A stretch of DNA of 64,000 bases from Microvirga zambiensis WSM3693. Its GTDB lineage: Bacteria; Pseudomonadota; Alphaproteobacteria; Rhizobiales; Beijerinckiaceae. The notes under the pieces were generated by a model that was not told where the DNA came from, ran no database searches, and saw only the letters and a list, made by a program, of their open reading frames with translations. The translations under genes and the position numbers were made by a program. The stretch lies in NCBI RefSeq assembly GCF_016735695.1, contig NZ_JAERQD010000001.1:336101-400100 (forward strand), read 5' to 3'. Of the stretch, positions 52,174 through 61,870 are shown in pieces. How positions within the stretch are numbered: position 1 is the stretch's first letter; each line of letters starts with the position of its first letter.

Positions 52174-52644
52174 TCAGGGACGCTGCGGCGAGGCCCCGGT
52201 GCCCGGATTGACGCTCGGCGTGGCCACCGGTGCCGCGGCCGACGAGGTGGCAGGCGATGGGGTCGTCTGGGGGGTGCACACCACCCGCTCGTCGAAGACG
52301 TAGCAGATGCTCATCTGGCCGGTCCGGTAATTGACCCGGAAGATGCCGCCCTCCCGCTCGTGGCGGGATGCGACCAGTCCGTATTCCCCGGGCGTCTGGG
52401 GCCCGGCGCCGTCGCCCGCGCTGAAGCACAGCGTCACCCCAATTGTGCCTTCCTGTAGTCCATACTGGCAGGAGCTCACCTCGCCCGTGATCCGGTCGAT
52501 CCGGTAAATCCGGTTCAGATCGGTCTGGGGTGCGGGGACGAAATCATAAGGAGCAGCCAGCGCGGGGCCGACAAGGCCTCCCAGCGCCAAGGTTGCCGAA
52601 AACAACGCCGCAGAAATCAACGCCGCGGAACCAAGGGGCCGCAT
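52174..52644 (-). CDS. Secreted protein of unknown function
   Basis: 156 residues. A signal peptide ends near ALAAP. Two similar short units, RIDRITGEVSSCQYG and RVNYRTGQMSICYV, then a Thr/Ser/Pro-rich tail. Family not recognised. Confidence 0.7.
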   Translation of the reverse strand: MRPLGSAALISAALFSATLALGGLVGPALAAPYDFVPAPQTDLNRIYRIDRITGEVSSCQYGLQEGTIGVTLCFSAGDGAGPQTPGEYGLVASRHEREGGIFRVNYRTGQMSICYVFDERVVCTPQTTPSPATSSAAAPVATPSVNPGTGASPQRP

Positions 52645-52733
52645 CCATCACTCCATTGGTAAGAACGAATCAACCTTAAGACCATATCATCCCAAAGCTT
52701 GATTCCCTTGCCTCCAGCAGGTAGCCGACCTTC

Positions 52734-53435
52734 ATGGCCATTGATATCCCGCACATCGTCTCGCCCATCGCCGTCTTCGACCTCGATGGTACCCTGGCCG
52801 ATACGGCCGGCGACCTCGTCGGGACCCTGAACGTGATCCTCAAACAGGAGGGGCTGGCTCCCCTGCCCGTGTCGAAGGCGCGCGACATGATCGGCGCCGG
52901 CGCCCGCGCCCTGATCCAGCGCGGCTTCGAGGCCGCCGGCAAGGAGCTGACGCCGGATTATCTGGACGAGCTGTTCAAGCAGTTCATGGTCCATTACGGA
53001 GAGAATATCTGCGTCCAGACGCGGCTCTATCCGGGCGTTCTCGAGGCCCTCGGCAGGCTGGAGCAGGCGGGCTTCATCCTCGCGGTCTGCACCAACAAGA
53101 TGGAGGAGCACTCGATCAAGCTTCTGGACGAGCTCGGCGTCGGCCACCGCTTTGCCGCCAATTGCGGCCGCGACACCTTCCCCTACTTCAAGCCCGACCC
53201 GCGCCACCTGACCCTGACGATCGAGCGGGCCGGCGGCAATCCGGCGCGGGCGGTGATGATCGGCGATTCCCGGACGGATATCGTCACGGCGCAGAATGCC
53301 GGCATTCCATCGATCGCCGTGCCGTTCGGCTATACGGACGTGCCGGTGCGCGAGCTTAAACCGGATCTCGTCATCAACCATTTCGACGAGCTGTTCGCCG
53401 CGGTCCGGGCAGTCATGCGGCCGCTTGCGGCCTGA
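52734..53435 (+). CDS. gph: Phosphoglycolate phosphatase
   Basis: 233 residues. HAD motif I FDLDGTLADTAGDL, motif II AVCTNK, motif III at FKPDP, and MIGDSRTDIVTAQNAG (motif IV) are complete. It removes phosphate from 2-phosphoglycolate, made by DNA repair or photorespiration. The Gph assignment within the HAD superfamily rests on overall similarity and on being beside rpiA. Confidence 0.88.
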   Translation: MAIDIPHIVSPIAVFDLDGTLADTAGDLVGTLNVILKQEGLAPLPVSKARDMIGAGARALIQRGFEAAGKELTPDYLDELFKQFMVHYGENICVQTRLYPGVLEALGRLEQAGFILAVCTNKMEEHSIKLLDELGVGHRFAANCGRDTFPYFKPDPRHLTLTIERAGGNPARAVMIGDSRTDIVTAQNAGIPSIAVPFGYTDVPVRELKPDLVINHFDELFAAVRAVMRPLAA

Positions 53436-53503
53436 CGCGACAACGCTCGCGCGCGAAACGATCCCGCGCACACGAAAAAGTGAAGCTTGCCGTCAGGAAG
53501 GAA

Positions 53504-53578
53504 TGGTGGGCGCGACAGGGATTGAACCTGTGACCCTTCGCGTGTGAAGCGAATGCTCTCCCGCTGAGCTACGCGCCC
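53504..53578 (-). tRNA. tRNA-Val (CAC)
   Basis: 75 nucleotides with encoded CCA. Acceptor GGGCGCG pairs with CGCGCCC, D-stem GCTC/GAGC, and the anticodon loop TTCACAC between TTCGC and GCGAA gives anticodon CAC. Confidence 0.95.
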
Positions 53579-53643
53579 TGACAAGGGCCTTCTAAAGGCG
53601 CTTAACCCCTTGCGTCAAGCCAAAGAAGCTGCTTGGGACCCAA

Positions 53644-53671
53644 GTTTTTGCGAACCCGTTTTTGCGAACCC
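53644..53671. repeat. Tandem duplication of a 14-base unit
   Basis: GTTTTTGCGAACCC occurs twice back to back in the non-coding gap after tRNA-Val. Confidence 0.85.
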
Positions 53672-53839
53672 GAATTGTGGCGCCGTGTCTTTAACCGCTC
53701 GCTTACGATGTGGCGGGAATGAGGCTTCGGCCCACTAGGATTTTATAGCAGAACCTTGATAAACATTGGATCCGAAGCGGGGCTGTTGCGTTGAGCAATT
53801 GTAGGACCTGCCATCAACAATGTCTTATCTGAGGCTATT

Positions 53840-54424
53840 ATGGGACGCACAAGCGCTGCCCTTTTCGGGCTAGCCTGCGCCTCCGTCGCTCTCGCGACGC
53901 CGGCTGCGGCATTCACGGCAATCGATCCACTCACCCGCCAGCCGCTTTACAGCGCTGAAGAGACCTACAGGCCCCAGGCCTCGGCGATCCCACGCCAGGT
54001 GGTGACCTATACCGGCCGCCACGCGCCCGGCACCATCGTCGTGTCCACGAGCGAGCGCCGCCTGTATTACGTGCTCGGCAACGGCCAGGCTATGCAGTAC
54101 GGCGTCGGCGTCGGCCGCCCGGGCTTCACCTGGGGCGGCAGCCATTCCGTCACCATGAAGCGCGAATGGCCGGATTGGCGTCCGCCGGCCTCCATGCTGA
54201 AGCGCCGTCCCGACCTGCCGCGCTACATGAAGGGCGGTCCCGACAATCCGCTCGGCGCCCGCGCCCTCTATATCGGCAGCACCATCTACCGCATCCACGG
54301 CTCCAACGAGCCGGAAACCATCGGCGAGGCGGTCTCCTCCGGCTGCATCCGCATGACCAACGAGGACGTGATGGACCTCTACAGCCGCGCCAAGGTCGGC
54401 GCGCGGGTCGTCGTCCAGCGCTGA
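53840..54424 (+). CDS. L,D-transpeptidase (YkuD family)
   Basis: 194 residues. A signal peptide (about 1-24) is followed by a YkuD domain (about 64-194) with catalytic His153 (YRIHGSNEPETIG) and the S-x-G-C-I-R motif at Cys169 and Arg171. It makes L,D-cross-links in peptidoglycan or attaches proteins to it. Confidence 0.93.
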   Translation: MGRTSAALFGLACASVALATPAAAFTAIDPLTRQPLYSAEETYRPQASAIPRQVVTYTGRHAPGTIVVSTSERRLYYVLGNGQAMQYGVGVGRPGFTWGGSHSVTMKREWPDWRPPASMLKRRPDLPRYMKGGPDNPLGARALYIGSTIYRIHGSNEPETIGEAVSSGCIRMTNEDVMDLYSRAKVGARVVVQR

Positions 54425-54442
54425 GGGTCATTCACCCACCTG

Positions 54443-54537
54443 CACGTCATGGCCGGGCTCGTCCCGGCCATCTCGATTCTGTGAAACGCAGCGCCTTTCG
54501 TATCGAGATCACCGGCACAAGGCCGGTGATGACATGG
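54443..54537. repeat. Palindromic intergenic repeat family 2, copy 3
   Basis: CACGTCATGGCCGGGC start, GTGAAACGCAGCGCCTTTC middle and ATCACCGGCACAAGGCCGGTGATGAC end, after the transpeptidase gene. Confidence 0.8.
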
Positions 54538-54555
54538 AGGGTGTCGGCATCGTCT

Positions 54556-54924
54556 TCACCGCACCTTGTCCCGCGACAGGCCCTTGGCAGCCAGCTCGTC
54601 GAGATAGGCCTGCCACTTCTCCCCCTGCTCCGCTCCGAGCCGGTAGAGATAATCCCAGCCATAGATTCCGGTGTCGTGCATGTCGTCGAAGACGAGCTTG
54701 ACGGCGTAATTGCCTACCGGCTCCACGCCGATGATCTCGACATTGCGCTTGCCCGGCACCGTCTTGCGCTCGGCGGGGCTGTGACCCTGAACCTCGGCCG
54801 AGGGGCTGCTCACCCGCAGGTACTCCGCGGAAAGATCGAAGGTTGTGCCGTCATCGAAAGTCACCCGCAGGCTGCGCTTGTTCTTGCCCAGGCGCAATTC
54901 CGTTGGCCAGCGCTCAGATGTCAT
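54556..54924 (-). CDS. DUF971 protein
   Basis: 122 residues from ATG 54924: [20 protein letters not shown], then [20 protein letters not shown] and [20 protein letters not shown] are DUF971. Known: DUF971 domains also occur in plant Fe-S scaffold proteins such as HCF101, and stand-alone versions are of unknown function. Divergent from moaA. Confidence 0.88.
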   Translation of the reverse strand: MTSERWPTELRLGKNKRSLRVTFDDGTTFDLSAEYLRVSSPSAEVQGHSPAERKTVPGKRNVEIIGVEPVGNYAVKLVFDDMHDTGIYGWDYLYRLGAEQGEKWQAYLDELAAKGLSRDKVR

Positions 54925-55018
54925 AGCCTCAAACCCCTTCCCTGCTATACGATTCCACGCTAACTGCTTGATCATCACGTTGACGGTAAACTGCCGCGCG
55001 AACAAGGACTTCTCCGCC

Positions 55019-56056
55019 ATGGGAGTCATCCCGGCTCATCTCGAGAACTCCGACACCGGCCGGGCCCTGTTGGACCCGTTTGGCCGGGCGATCACCTATC
55101 TGCGCGTTTCGGTGACGGACCGCTGCGATTTTCGCTGCGTCTATTGCATGTCCGAGGACATGGCCTTCCTGCCCAAGCGCGACCTCCTCACGCTCGAGGA
55201 GCTCGACCGCATCTGCTCGACCTTCGTCGCCCAGGGCGTGCGCAAGCTTCGCATCACCGGCGGCGAGCCGCTGGTGCGGCGGGACATCATGAAGCTCTTC
55301 GGCTCCCTCGCCCGCCATCTGGACGCGGGCGATCTCGACGAGCTCACCGTCACCACAAACGGCTCACAGCTCGCCCGCCATGCGAAAGACCTCGCCGCCT
55401 GCGGCGTGAGGCGGATCAACGTCTCCCTCGATACCCTCGATGCGGACAAGTTCCACCGCATCACGCGCTGGGGCGATCTCGCGAAGGTGCTGCAGGGGAT
55501 CGATGCCGCGCAGGAGGCCGGGCTCAAGGTGAAGATCAACACCGTCGCGCTCAAGGGGGTGAACGAGGAGGAGATCGAAACCCTGCTGGAATGGGCCCAC
55601 GGCCGCGCCATGGACCTGACCCTGATCGAGGTCATGCCGCTCGGCGAGATCGACGGGCAGCGCATCGACCAGTTCCTGCCGCTCTCGCTGGTACGGGCGC
55701 GCCTGGCGTCGCGCTATACGCTCTCCGACCTCGACGACCGCACCGGGGGACCTGCCCGCTACATGCGCGTGCAGGAGACCGGAGGACGGCTCGGCTTCAT
55801 CACGCCGATGACCCACAATTTCTGCGAAAGCTGCAACCGGGTGCGTCTCACCTGCACCGGCCAGCTCTTCATGTGCCTCGGCCAGGAAGACGCCGCCGAC
55901 CTGCGCGCTCCCGTGCGCGCCTCGGAGAGCGACGAGCCGCTTCGGCAGGCGATCGTCGAGGCCATCGCCCGCAAGCCCAAAGGGCACGACTTCATCATCG
56001 ACCGGCGCCACGCCCGCCCTGCGCTGAGCCGCCATATGAGCGTTACAGGCGGTTAG
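55019..56056 (+). CDS. moaA: GTP 3',8-cyclase MoaA
   Basis: 345 residues from ATG 55019 (AAGGA upstream). Radical-SAM cluster CDFRCVYC (Cys36, 40, 43), [16 protein letters not shown], the second Fe-S cluster motif [18 protein letters not shown], and the C-terminal Gly-Gly. It opens molybdenum-cofactor synthesis by cyclising GTP. No other moa genes are in the window. Confidence 0.95.
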   Translation: MGVIPAHLENSDTGRALLDPFGRAITYLRVSVTDRCDFRCVYCMSEDMAFLPKRDLLTLEELDRICSTFVAQGVRKLRITGGEPLVRRDIMKLFGSLARHLDAGDLDELTVTTNGSQLARHAKDLAACGVRRINVSLDTLDADKFHRITRWGDLAKVLQGIDAAQEAGLKVKINTVALKGVNEEEIETLLEWAHGRAMDLTLIEVMPLGEIDGQRIDQFLPLSLVRARLASRYTLSDLDDRTGGPARYMRVQETGGRLGFITPMTHNFCESCNRVRLTCTGQLFMCLGQEDAADLRAPVRASESDEPLRQAIVEAIARKPKGHDFIIDRRHARPALSRHMSVTGG

Positions 56057-56065
56057 GCCCGATCC

Positions 56066-56872
56066 ATGCGTACACGCGTTCCCCCGTTGAATCATAAGCT
56101 GGCCATCCTCGCATCGGCGATGCTCGCGCTCGGCGTGACCGCCGCTTCTGCCGAGGAAAGCGCCTCGCAGCAGAAGCCTGCACTCCGGATCGCCGTGGAA
56201 GGCGCCTATCCGCCTTTCAACTATATCGATGCCAACAACGAGCTGCAGGGCTTCGAGGTCGATCTGCTGAAGCGCCTCTGCGAGGTCATGAACGCGGAAT
56301 GCGAGCTCGTTCAGCACGAATGGGACGGCATCCTGCGTGCGCTCGTGAACCGGGAATACGATGCGGTGATGTCATCGCTCGAGATCACCGAGCGGCGCCA
56401 GAAGCGGATCGCGTTTTCGGACCCGTATTACCGCATCCCGGCGGTGTTCATCGGCTCCAAGGAAACGGCGCCCGGCGCGGTCACGCCGGCGGCGATGGCG
56501 GGCAAGAAGATCGGCACCATCGAGCGCACCGACCACGAGGCCTATCTCAAGACCTTCTACAAAAACTCGGAAGTCGTCCTCTACGCCAAGGCGGAGGAAG
56601 CCAATCTCGATCTTCTCGTCGGGCGCATCGATGCCGTGTTCGCCGACGAATTGCTGTTGTCGAAATTCCTCGGCACCCGCGAGGGCGCCTGCTGCCAGAT
56701 CATCGGCGACGCACCGGCGGAGCCGGCCTACAAGCGCGAATCCTACGGCATCGGCCTGCGCAAGGAAGACGAGGATCTCCGCGAGCGCTTCAACCGCGCC
56801 ATCGCGCAGGTGAAGGCGGACGGCACCTACGATCAGATCCGCGCCAAGTACTTTCCGTTCGATATCAAGTAG
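56066..56872 (+). CDS. Amino-acid ABC transporter binding protein
   Basis: 268 residues. A signal peptide ends near ASAEE. LRIAVEGAYPPFNYIDANNE, GFEVDLLKRLCEVMNAECE and WDGILRALVNREYDAVMSSL fit the family 3 (HisJ/ArtJ/LAO) binding proteins. It begins 10 bases after moaA, yet no permease or ATPase gene follows. Confidence 0.9.
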   Translation: MRTRVPPLNHKLAILASAMLALGVTAASAEESASQQKPALRIAVEGAYPPFNYIDANNELQGFEVDLLKRLCEVMNAECELVQHEWDGILRALVNREYDAVMSSLEITERRQKRIAFSDPYYRIPAVFIGSKETAPGAVTPAAMAGKKIGTIERTDHEAYLKTFYKNSEVVLYAKAEEANLDLLVGRIDAVFADELLLSKFLGTREGACCQIIGDAPAEPAYKRESYGIGLRKEDEDLRERFNRAIAQVKADGTYDQIRAKYFPFDIK

Positions 56873-56896
56873 CGGCGTTTCACCCGCACCCTCCGA

Positions 56897-57080
56897 CGTC
56901 ATGGCCGACCTCCAGCGTCTCCCGGCCTTAGTCTTGGCGTCATCCCCATCCTCAGCGTCATCCCTTTTTAATACACTCGCCGTCTTCCCCGGGCTTGTCC
57001 CGGGGACCCACGTCTTTGCAGCGTGGTGGATTCTGAAGGCGTGGGTGGCCGGGACAAGCCCGGCCATGACGGCGGAGGGT
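56897..57080. repeat. Composite intergenic repeat region
   Basis: Pieces related to family 2 (GACGTCATGGCCGACC at the left, GTGGCCGGGACAAGCCCGGCCATGACGG at the right) flank a CCCCGGGCTTGTCCCGGGG hairpin. No coding region is supported in 56873-57274. Confidence 0.6.
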
Positions 57081-57274
57081 GTCATTCCCGGCCGGAGCGC
57101 AGCGAAGGGGACGGCAATCCATCCACACGCTCGGTGCTATGGATCCCCTTCCCAGCCTACAGCCGCCGGGGATGACATGAGCACGGTTCCGCGCGAACCG
57201 ATGACGTGCCGAAAAACCGGGTCCCTTTTTCGGCATGATGCGCTAGAACCGAACGGCAATTCAGGGAGCAGACG

Positions 57275-58141
57275 ATGGCGAAGGTTGCATTTCTCGGGCT
57301 TGGCGTGATGGGCTATCCCATGGCGCGGCATCTGGCGTCGAAGGGACATGAGGTGACGGTCTATAACCGCACCGCGGCCAAGGCCGAGAAATGGGTGTCC
57401 GAGAACGGCGGACGCTCCGCCGCGACCCCGCGCGAGGCCGCCCGGGGCCAGGAGATCGTCTTCGCCTGCGTCGGCAACGACGACGACCTGCGCCAGGTGA
57501 CGCTCGGCGCCGACGGCGCTTTCCAGGGCATGGGCAAGGGCACGATCTTCGTCGACCATACCACCGCCTCGGCTGAGGTGGCGCGAGAGCTTTATGCCGC
57601 CGCCAAGGACAAGGGCTTTGCCTTCATCGACGCTCCCGTCTCCGGCGGACAGGCAGGGGCCGAGAACGGCGTGCTGACCGTGATGTGCGGCGGCGATGCG
57701 GATGTCTACGCCAAGGCCGAGCCGGTGATCATGAGCTTTGCCCGCGCCTCGCGGCTTTTAGGAGCAGCCGGCTCCGGCCAGCTCACCAAGATGATCAACC
57801 AGATCTGCATCGCCGGCCTCGTGCAGGGACTCGCCGAGGGCGTTCATTTCGGCAAGAAGGCCGGGCTCGACATCGAGGCGGTTCTCGACGTGATCTCCAA
57901 GGGTGCCGCCGGCTCCTGGCAGATGGAGAACCGCGGCAAGACCATGAACCAGGGCAAGTTCGATTTCGGCTTCGCCGTCGACTGGATGCGCAAGGATTTG
58001 TCGATCGTCCTCGGCGAGGCGCGCAAGAACGGCGCCAGCCTGCCGGTCACGGCCCTCGTCGATCAGTTCTATGCCGACGTGCAGAAGATGGGCGGCCGCC
58101 GCTGGGACACGTCGAGCCTGATCGCGCGGCTCGACAAGTAA
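57275..58141 (+). CDS. 3-hydroxyisobutyrate-dehydrogenase-family oxidoreductase
   Basis: 288 residues. Rossmann motif GLGVMGYPMARHLASKGHEV, substrate motif FIDAPVSGGQAGAENGVLTV, and catalytic Lys in GSGQLTKMINQICIAG mark the beta-hydroxyacid dehydrogenase family. Could be 3-hydroxyisobutyrate, glyoxylate or tartronate semialdehyde reduction; substrate not fixed by sequence. GGAG lies upstream of ATG 57275. Confidence 0.9.
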   Translation: MAKVAFLGLGVMGYPMARHLASKGHEVTVYNRTAAKAEKWVSENGGRSAATPREAARGQEIVFACVGNDDDLRQVTLGADGAFQGMGKGTIFVDHTTASAEVARELYAAAKDKGFAFIDAPVSGGQAGAENGVLTVMCGGDADVYAKAEPVIMSFARASRLLGAAGSGQLTKMINQICIAGLVQGLAEGVHFGKKAGLDIEAVLDVISKGAAGSWQMENRGKTMNQGKFDFGFAVDWMRKDLSIVLGEARKNGASLPVTALVDQFYADVQKMGGRRWDTSSLIARLDK

Positions 58142-58164
58142 GTTTCCATCCACACCGAAAAACG

Positions 58165-58201
58165 AAGCGCCGGAGCCTCGCGGTTCCGGCGCTTTCTTTT
58201 T
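58165..58201 (+). terminator. Terminator after the oxidoreductase gene
   Basis: AAGCGCCGGA pairs with TCCGGCGCTT around a 10-base loop, followed by TCTTTTTG. Located just after the stop and just before the convergent caspase-like gene. Confidence 0.9.
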
Positions 58202-58204
58202 GTA

Positions 58205-60424
58205 TCAGCGGACCTCTTCCGTTCCGCAGGGCCGACCGGGCCGGCAGCGCTCGGCATTGCCGCCGCCCTGGCGCCCCCCGCCCGACGGAGCGGGCGCAGG
58301 GCGAACCTGCTGCGGCTGCATGCGCGGCTGAGGCGCGGGTCGCGGCGGCTCGCGGAAGGCGCGCTCCTCGCGGGACGGCTGCTCCATGCGCGGCATCGGT
58401 CGCGGCTGGAATGCGGGCGCGTCGCGGCGCTCCATGCGAGGTTCTGGGCGAGGTTCCATGCGAGGCCGGGGGATGTCCGCCTCGCGGCGCGGACGGCGCT
58501 CCTCCGTCGGCGCGGCATTGGGCGGCCGGACGACGATGGGAGCCTGCGGCGCGGGCACGAATCGCGGATCGCGACCGGCGTCGCCGCGGCCCGGACGCTC
58601 ACGCTCGATCTGGATCGGCGGGCTTTGGGGTCGCGGCTGCCGCGGCATGATCTCGTCCGCATCGAGCCTCGGATCCCGGGGCCGTGCAGCGTCACGCACC
58701 GGCGCGGAAGGACGGACCTCGCGCGGCGTGAGATCCGGCCTCATCGGCCGCGGGCCGCGATCCCGGTCGGGCCGCTCTCCGGAACGCGGGGCACCGGCCT
58801 GCGGGAATGGGATCGGTCGCGACGGCAAGGACGCACGGGGCCTGGGCGCTTCGCCAGGGCGGATTCCTCGTTCGTCGCGCGGCGCCCGCGGGTTGACGAC
58901 GATCGGGATCGGCTCGACAGCCGCAAGGCCCGGCTGCCGGGGCACGCGCGGCTGCTCGGGCCGGAAGCCGCGGCGCGGGCGGGGGCCATCATCGCCCATG
59001 AGCGCTCCGAAGACCGGCGGGGCGGCGACGGGAATGGCAACCGGCCCGCGCGGGGTGCGGGGCGCGATCGGCTGATAGAAATAGCGCGGCGGCCGCGCCC
59101 GATAGGGAACCGGGATCGCCATGGGGATCGGGAGCACGCCGGCCATGAGGGGCGGCGGCGGCGGCTCGCGGATGATGGTGACGAACTCCTCGTCCTCGTC
59201 CCAGCGCGGCAGAAGATAGGCCGGCGTGCGCGGCGGCGGCACGTCGCGGATGATGGTCACGACCTCGACCACCTCGACGCGCTCGACCTCAGGCAAAGGC
59301 GGTGGCAGGTCGTCGTAGACCACCTCGTCGAAGACGGCCGGTGGCGCATAGGGCGCCGAGAGCCGTGCGAGCCTGCGCCGGCTGTCGGGGGCATGCGGGC
59401 CGTTCGGGTAATGGCGCAGATAGGTCCAGTAGGCCTCCCGCGTGTTGCTGGCCAGCGTGCGGCGCCAGACCAGCGCCTCGCGGCGGGCGGCGAGAAGAGC
59501 CGTTACGCGACGGGCGAGACGGTGATCGGGGTAGCGGCGCAGGAAGTCCTGATAGCCCTGGATCGTGTCGCGCTCGACGGCGATGGCATAGGCCTCCTCG
59601 GCGGGCACATCCTCGATCCGGCGCACCTCTCGCACCAGCGGCCTGCCTCCTGCCTCCGCCTGCTCGAAGAACGCGAAGGAGGCATTGCCGAGATTGGCGG
59701 TGTGCCAGGGAATCTGCTGGCCGTTGGTGGCCTCGTGCGTGCGCAGCCGGGTGCGGGCGAAGACCTCGTCGAGGGGCAGGCCGGGCTGGCGGATCATCTC
59801 GGCGAGCGCGGTCGCATAGGCACCGTAGGGCCCCTGCCCGTCGGCGGCGACGATGTTCGGGGCGGACGAGAAGGCCATCAGGAAGCCGGCCGGAGCCTCC
59901 ATCAACGCGAGGCCCTTGGCGACGGGCTCACCGGACGAGCCGAGGGGATAGTCCCGCGCCATGTCGGCGACGATCACCCGCACCTGCGCCGGGCTGCGCT
60001 CGAGCGAGCGGACGAGATCGGAGAGGCGAAAGCCCTCGATCGGCACGTCCACGTCGCGCTCGATCCGGGCATCGACGGGGAGCAGGTAGTTCTCGCCCTC
60101 GAGCTGCACCCCATGGCCGGCCAGATAGACCGTGACCGTAGAGTTAGGCTCGAGATCCTGCACCTTGTCGAGGAAGTCGCGCACGAGGCTGCGCAGGTCG
60201 CTGGCGTTGAGATCGCGGCCCTGGACGACCTCGAAGCCGGCGCTCGTCAGGGACTGGGCGATCAGGCCCGCATCGTTCACGGCTGTCGGCAGCTGACGCC
60301 CCTGATAGGCACCCTGCCCGATCACGAGAGCGAGACGGTCCTGCGCCGCGGCGACGGAGGCCTCACCGAGAACGGCCGTGAGGACGAACGCGGAAAAAAC
60401 GATAACACGTTTCAGGAAAGACAC
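58205..60424 (-). CDS. Secreted caspase-like protein lacking the catalytic cysteine
   Basis: 739 residues. A signal peptide ends near AAAQ (27). The C14 caspase fold covers about 29-255: RLALVIGQGAY, FLDKVQDLEPNSTVTVYLAG and the dyad His104 in AGHG. The usual D-A-C-R-(N/D)-x-P is D-M-A-R-D-Y-P (154-160), so the nucleophile Cys is Ala156. After about 420 the protein is a long Pro/Arg-rich disordered tail. Known: such pseudocaspases exist in bacteria and are thought to act by binding rather than cutting. Partner unknown. Confidence 0.88.
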   Translation of the reverse strand: MSFLKRVIVFSAFVLTAVLGEASVAAAQDRLALVIGQGAYQGRQLPTAVNDAGLIAQSLTSAGFEVVQGRDLNASDLRSLVRDFLDKVQDLEPNSTVTVYLAGHGVQLEGENYLLPVDARIERDVDVPIEGFRLSDLVRSLERSPAQVRVIVADMARDYPLGSSGEPVAKGLALMEAPAGFLMAFSSAPNIVAADGQGPYGAYATALAEMIRQPGLPLDEVFARTRLRTHEATNGQQIPWHTANLGNASFAFFEQAEAGGRPLVREVRRIEDVPAEEAYAIAVERDTIQGYQDFLRRYPDHRLARRVTALLAARREALVWRRTLASNTREAYWTYLRHYPNGPHAPDSRRRLARLSAPYAPPAVFDEVVYDDLPPPLPEVERVEVVEVVTIIRDVPPPRTPAYLLPRWDEDEEFVTIIREPPPPPLMAGVLPIPMAIPVPYRARPPRYFYQPIAPRTPRGPVAIPVAAPPVFGALMGDDGPRPRRGFRPEQPRVPRQPGLAAVEPIPIVVNPRAPRDERGIRPGEAPRPRASLPSRPIPFPQAGAPRSGERPDRDRGPRPMRPDLTPREVRPSAPVRDAARPRDPRLDADEIMPRQPRPQSPPIQIERERPGRGDAGRDPRFVPAPQAPIVVRPPNAAPTEERRPRREADIPRPRMEPRPEPRMERRDAPAFQPRPMPRMEQPSREERAFREPPRPAPQPRMQPQQVRPAPAPSGGGRQGGGNAERCRPGRPCGTEEVR

Positions 60425-60593
60425 GGTTGACGCACCCTTTCACCCATCATGCGGGCCTTCATACAGAAAAGGTCAGGAGAGTTGAATGGCCCGTGAACAA
60501 AACGGGACGATAGGTAAGGTCAGGCATCACGCACGCTTGGAGACAGATACTCGCACTCGCCCTCATCCTCAGAAGCCGGCTCATCAATCTCCG

Positions 60594-60701
60594 CCTCATC
60601 CTGAGGAGATCGCGAAGCGATCGTCTCGAAGGAGGCTCCAAAGTGCACTGGAGCCGCCCTCGTCCTTCGAGACGCCGCCTCCGGCGGCCCTCAGGATGAG
60701 G
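60594..60701. repeat. Palindromic intergenic repeat family 1, copy 3
   Basis: CCTCATCCTGAGGAG and CTCAGGATGAGG ends, with inner GTCTCGAAGGAGG and CCTTCGAGAC arms as in copies 1 and 2. The middle differs (GCCTCCGGCGGC hairpin). 60425-60722 holds no gene. Confidence 0.85.
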
Positions 60702-60722
60702 GCTAAGGGGCAGAAACCCTTT

Positions 60723-60929
60723 TCACCGCCGGGTCATGGTCAGGTAGACGATGAAGGCGCCGATCGCGAGGGCGAGGCCCATGAGCACCAGCTGGCGGGT
60801 TTCGCCCGTCAGCGCCGCGTCGCGATACATCTGGTTGAGCCGCTCGGCCCGCTCGGGATCGCGCGACATGAAGAGACCGATCACGACGCTCAATGTGGCG
60901 AGGCCGAGGATCCAGTAGGTGGGGCGCAT
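60723..60929 (-). CDS. Small membrane protein
   Basis: 68 residues with two hydrophobic helices, about 5-21 (YWILGLATLSVVIGLF) and about 47-64 (LVLMGLALAIGAFIVYLT), separated by a charged loop. It lies 12 bases after the enoyl-CoA hydratase gene. Unknown function. Confidence 0.7.
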   Translation of the reverse strand: MRPTYWILGLATLSVVIGLFMSRDPERAERLNQMYRDAALTGETRQLVLMGLALAIGAFIVYLTMTRR

Positions 60930-60941
60930 CGGTTAAGCTCC

Positions 60942-61733
60942 TTATCGTCCCTCGAACCGGGGCGGACGTTTCTCACGGAAGGCGGCGACGCCCTCCATGA
61001 AATCGTCGCTGGAGCCCGCCTCGCTCTGAAGCCGGGCTTCGAGATCGAGCTGGGCGGGAAGATCATTGGCGAGGCTTTCCGCCACCGCCTGCTTGGTCAG
61101 GCGATAGGCGAGCCCCGGCCCGGCCGCAAGCCTTGCTGCAAAGGCCGCCACATCCACCGTGAAGGAGGCATCGTCGAACACCTTGTAGACGAGCCCCATG
61201 CGCTGGGCATCCTCGGCCGAAACCGGCTCCGCGCTGAGCATGAGCGCGAGGGCGATCTTGGGGCCGACGAGGCGCGGCAGGATCCAGGTGCCGCCGGCAT
61301 CCGGGATCAGGCCGATCTTGGCGAAGGCCTCCTGCAGATAGGCCGAGCGGGCCGCCACGACGATGTCGCAGGCGAGCGCGATGTTCATCGACGCCCCCAC
61401 CGCCGGCCCGTTCAGGGCGGCAATGATGGGCTTGGGATAATGGGAGAGCCTGAGCACCAGCGGATTGTAGTCGCGGGTAAGCGCAGGGCCGAGGTCGAGG
61501 CGGCCCCTCTCGTCGCGCTTGAGATCCACCGTCAGGTCCTGCCCCGACGAGAACGCCCGCCCTTCCCCGGTGAGCACCACCACGCGCACCGTCTCGTCGC
61601 GCTCGAAAGCATCGAGCGCCTCGCGCAGCTCCGCATGCATGACGTCGTTGAACGCGTTCATCTTGTCGGGGCGCGCCAGCATGATCGTCCCGACGGGACC
61701 GTCGATCGTGCTGCGCAGGGTGGTCGGGCTCAT
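60942..61733 (-). CDS. Enoyl-CoA hydratase/isomerase family (PaaG-like)
   Basis: 263 residues. Crotonase signature with LTGEGRAFSSGQDL, IIAALNGPAVGASMNIALAC and IGLIPDAGGTWILPRLVGP. The PDAGGTW segment and length are closest to PaaG (epoxy-phenylacetyl-CoA isomerase), but no other phenylacetate genes are here, so the substrate is uncertain. Confidence 0.88.
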   Translation of the reverse strand: MSPTTLRSTIDGPVGTIMLARPDKMNAFNDVMHAELREALDAFERDETVRVVVLTGEGRAFSSGQDLTVDLKRDERGRLDLGPALTRDYNPLVLRLSHYPKPIIAALNGPAVGASMNIALACDIVVAARSAYLQEAFAKIGLIPDAGGTWILPRLVGPKIALALMLSAEPVSAEDAQRMGLVYKVFDDASFTVDVAAFAARLAAGPGLAYRLTKQAVAESLANDLPAQLDLEARLQSEAGSSDDFMEGVAAFREKRPPRFEGR

Positions 61734-61870
61734 GCCTCAAAGCTCCTTATGGCTGGGCTCGAACATAGTACGGATCTCCGGGCAGAGAACCGGCAAAGTT
61801 CGATTCAGACCAAGGACTGAAGGTAGAGCGTGACTCTCCTGTTATTCCGGGATGTTCAGGGATCGTAAGA

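Noticed and set aside
58625..60430. 601-codon plus-strand frame
   Set aside because: Antisense of the caspase-like gene; composition is Arg/Gly/Asp-rich shadow.
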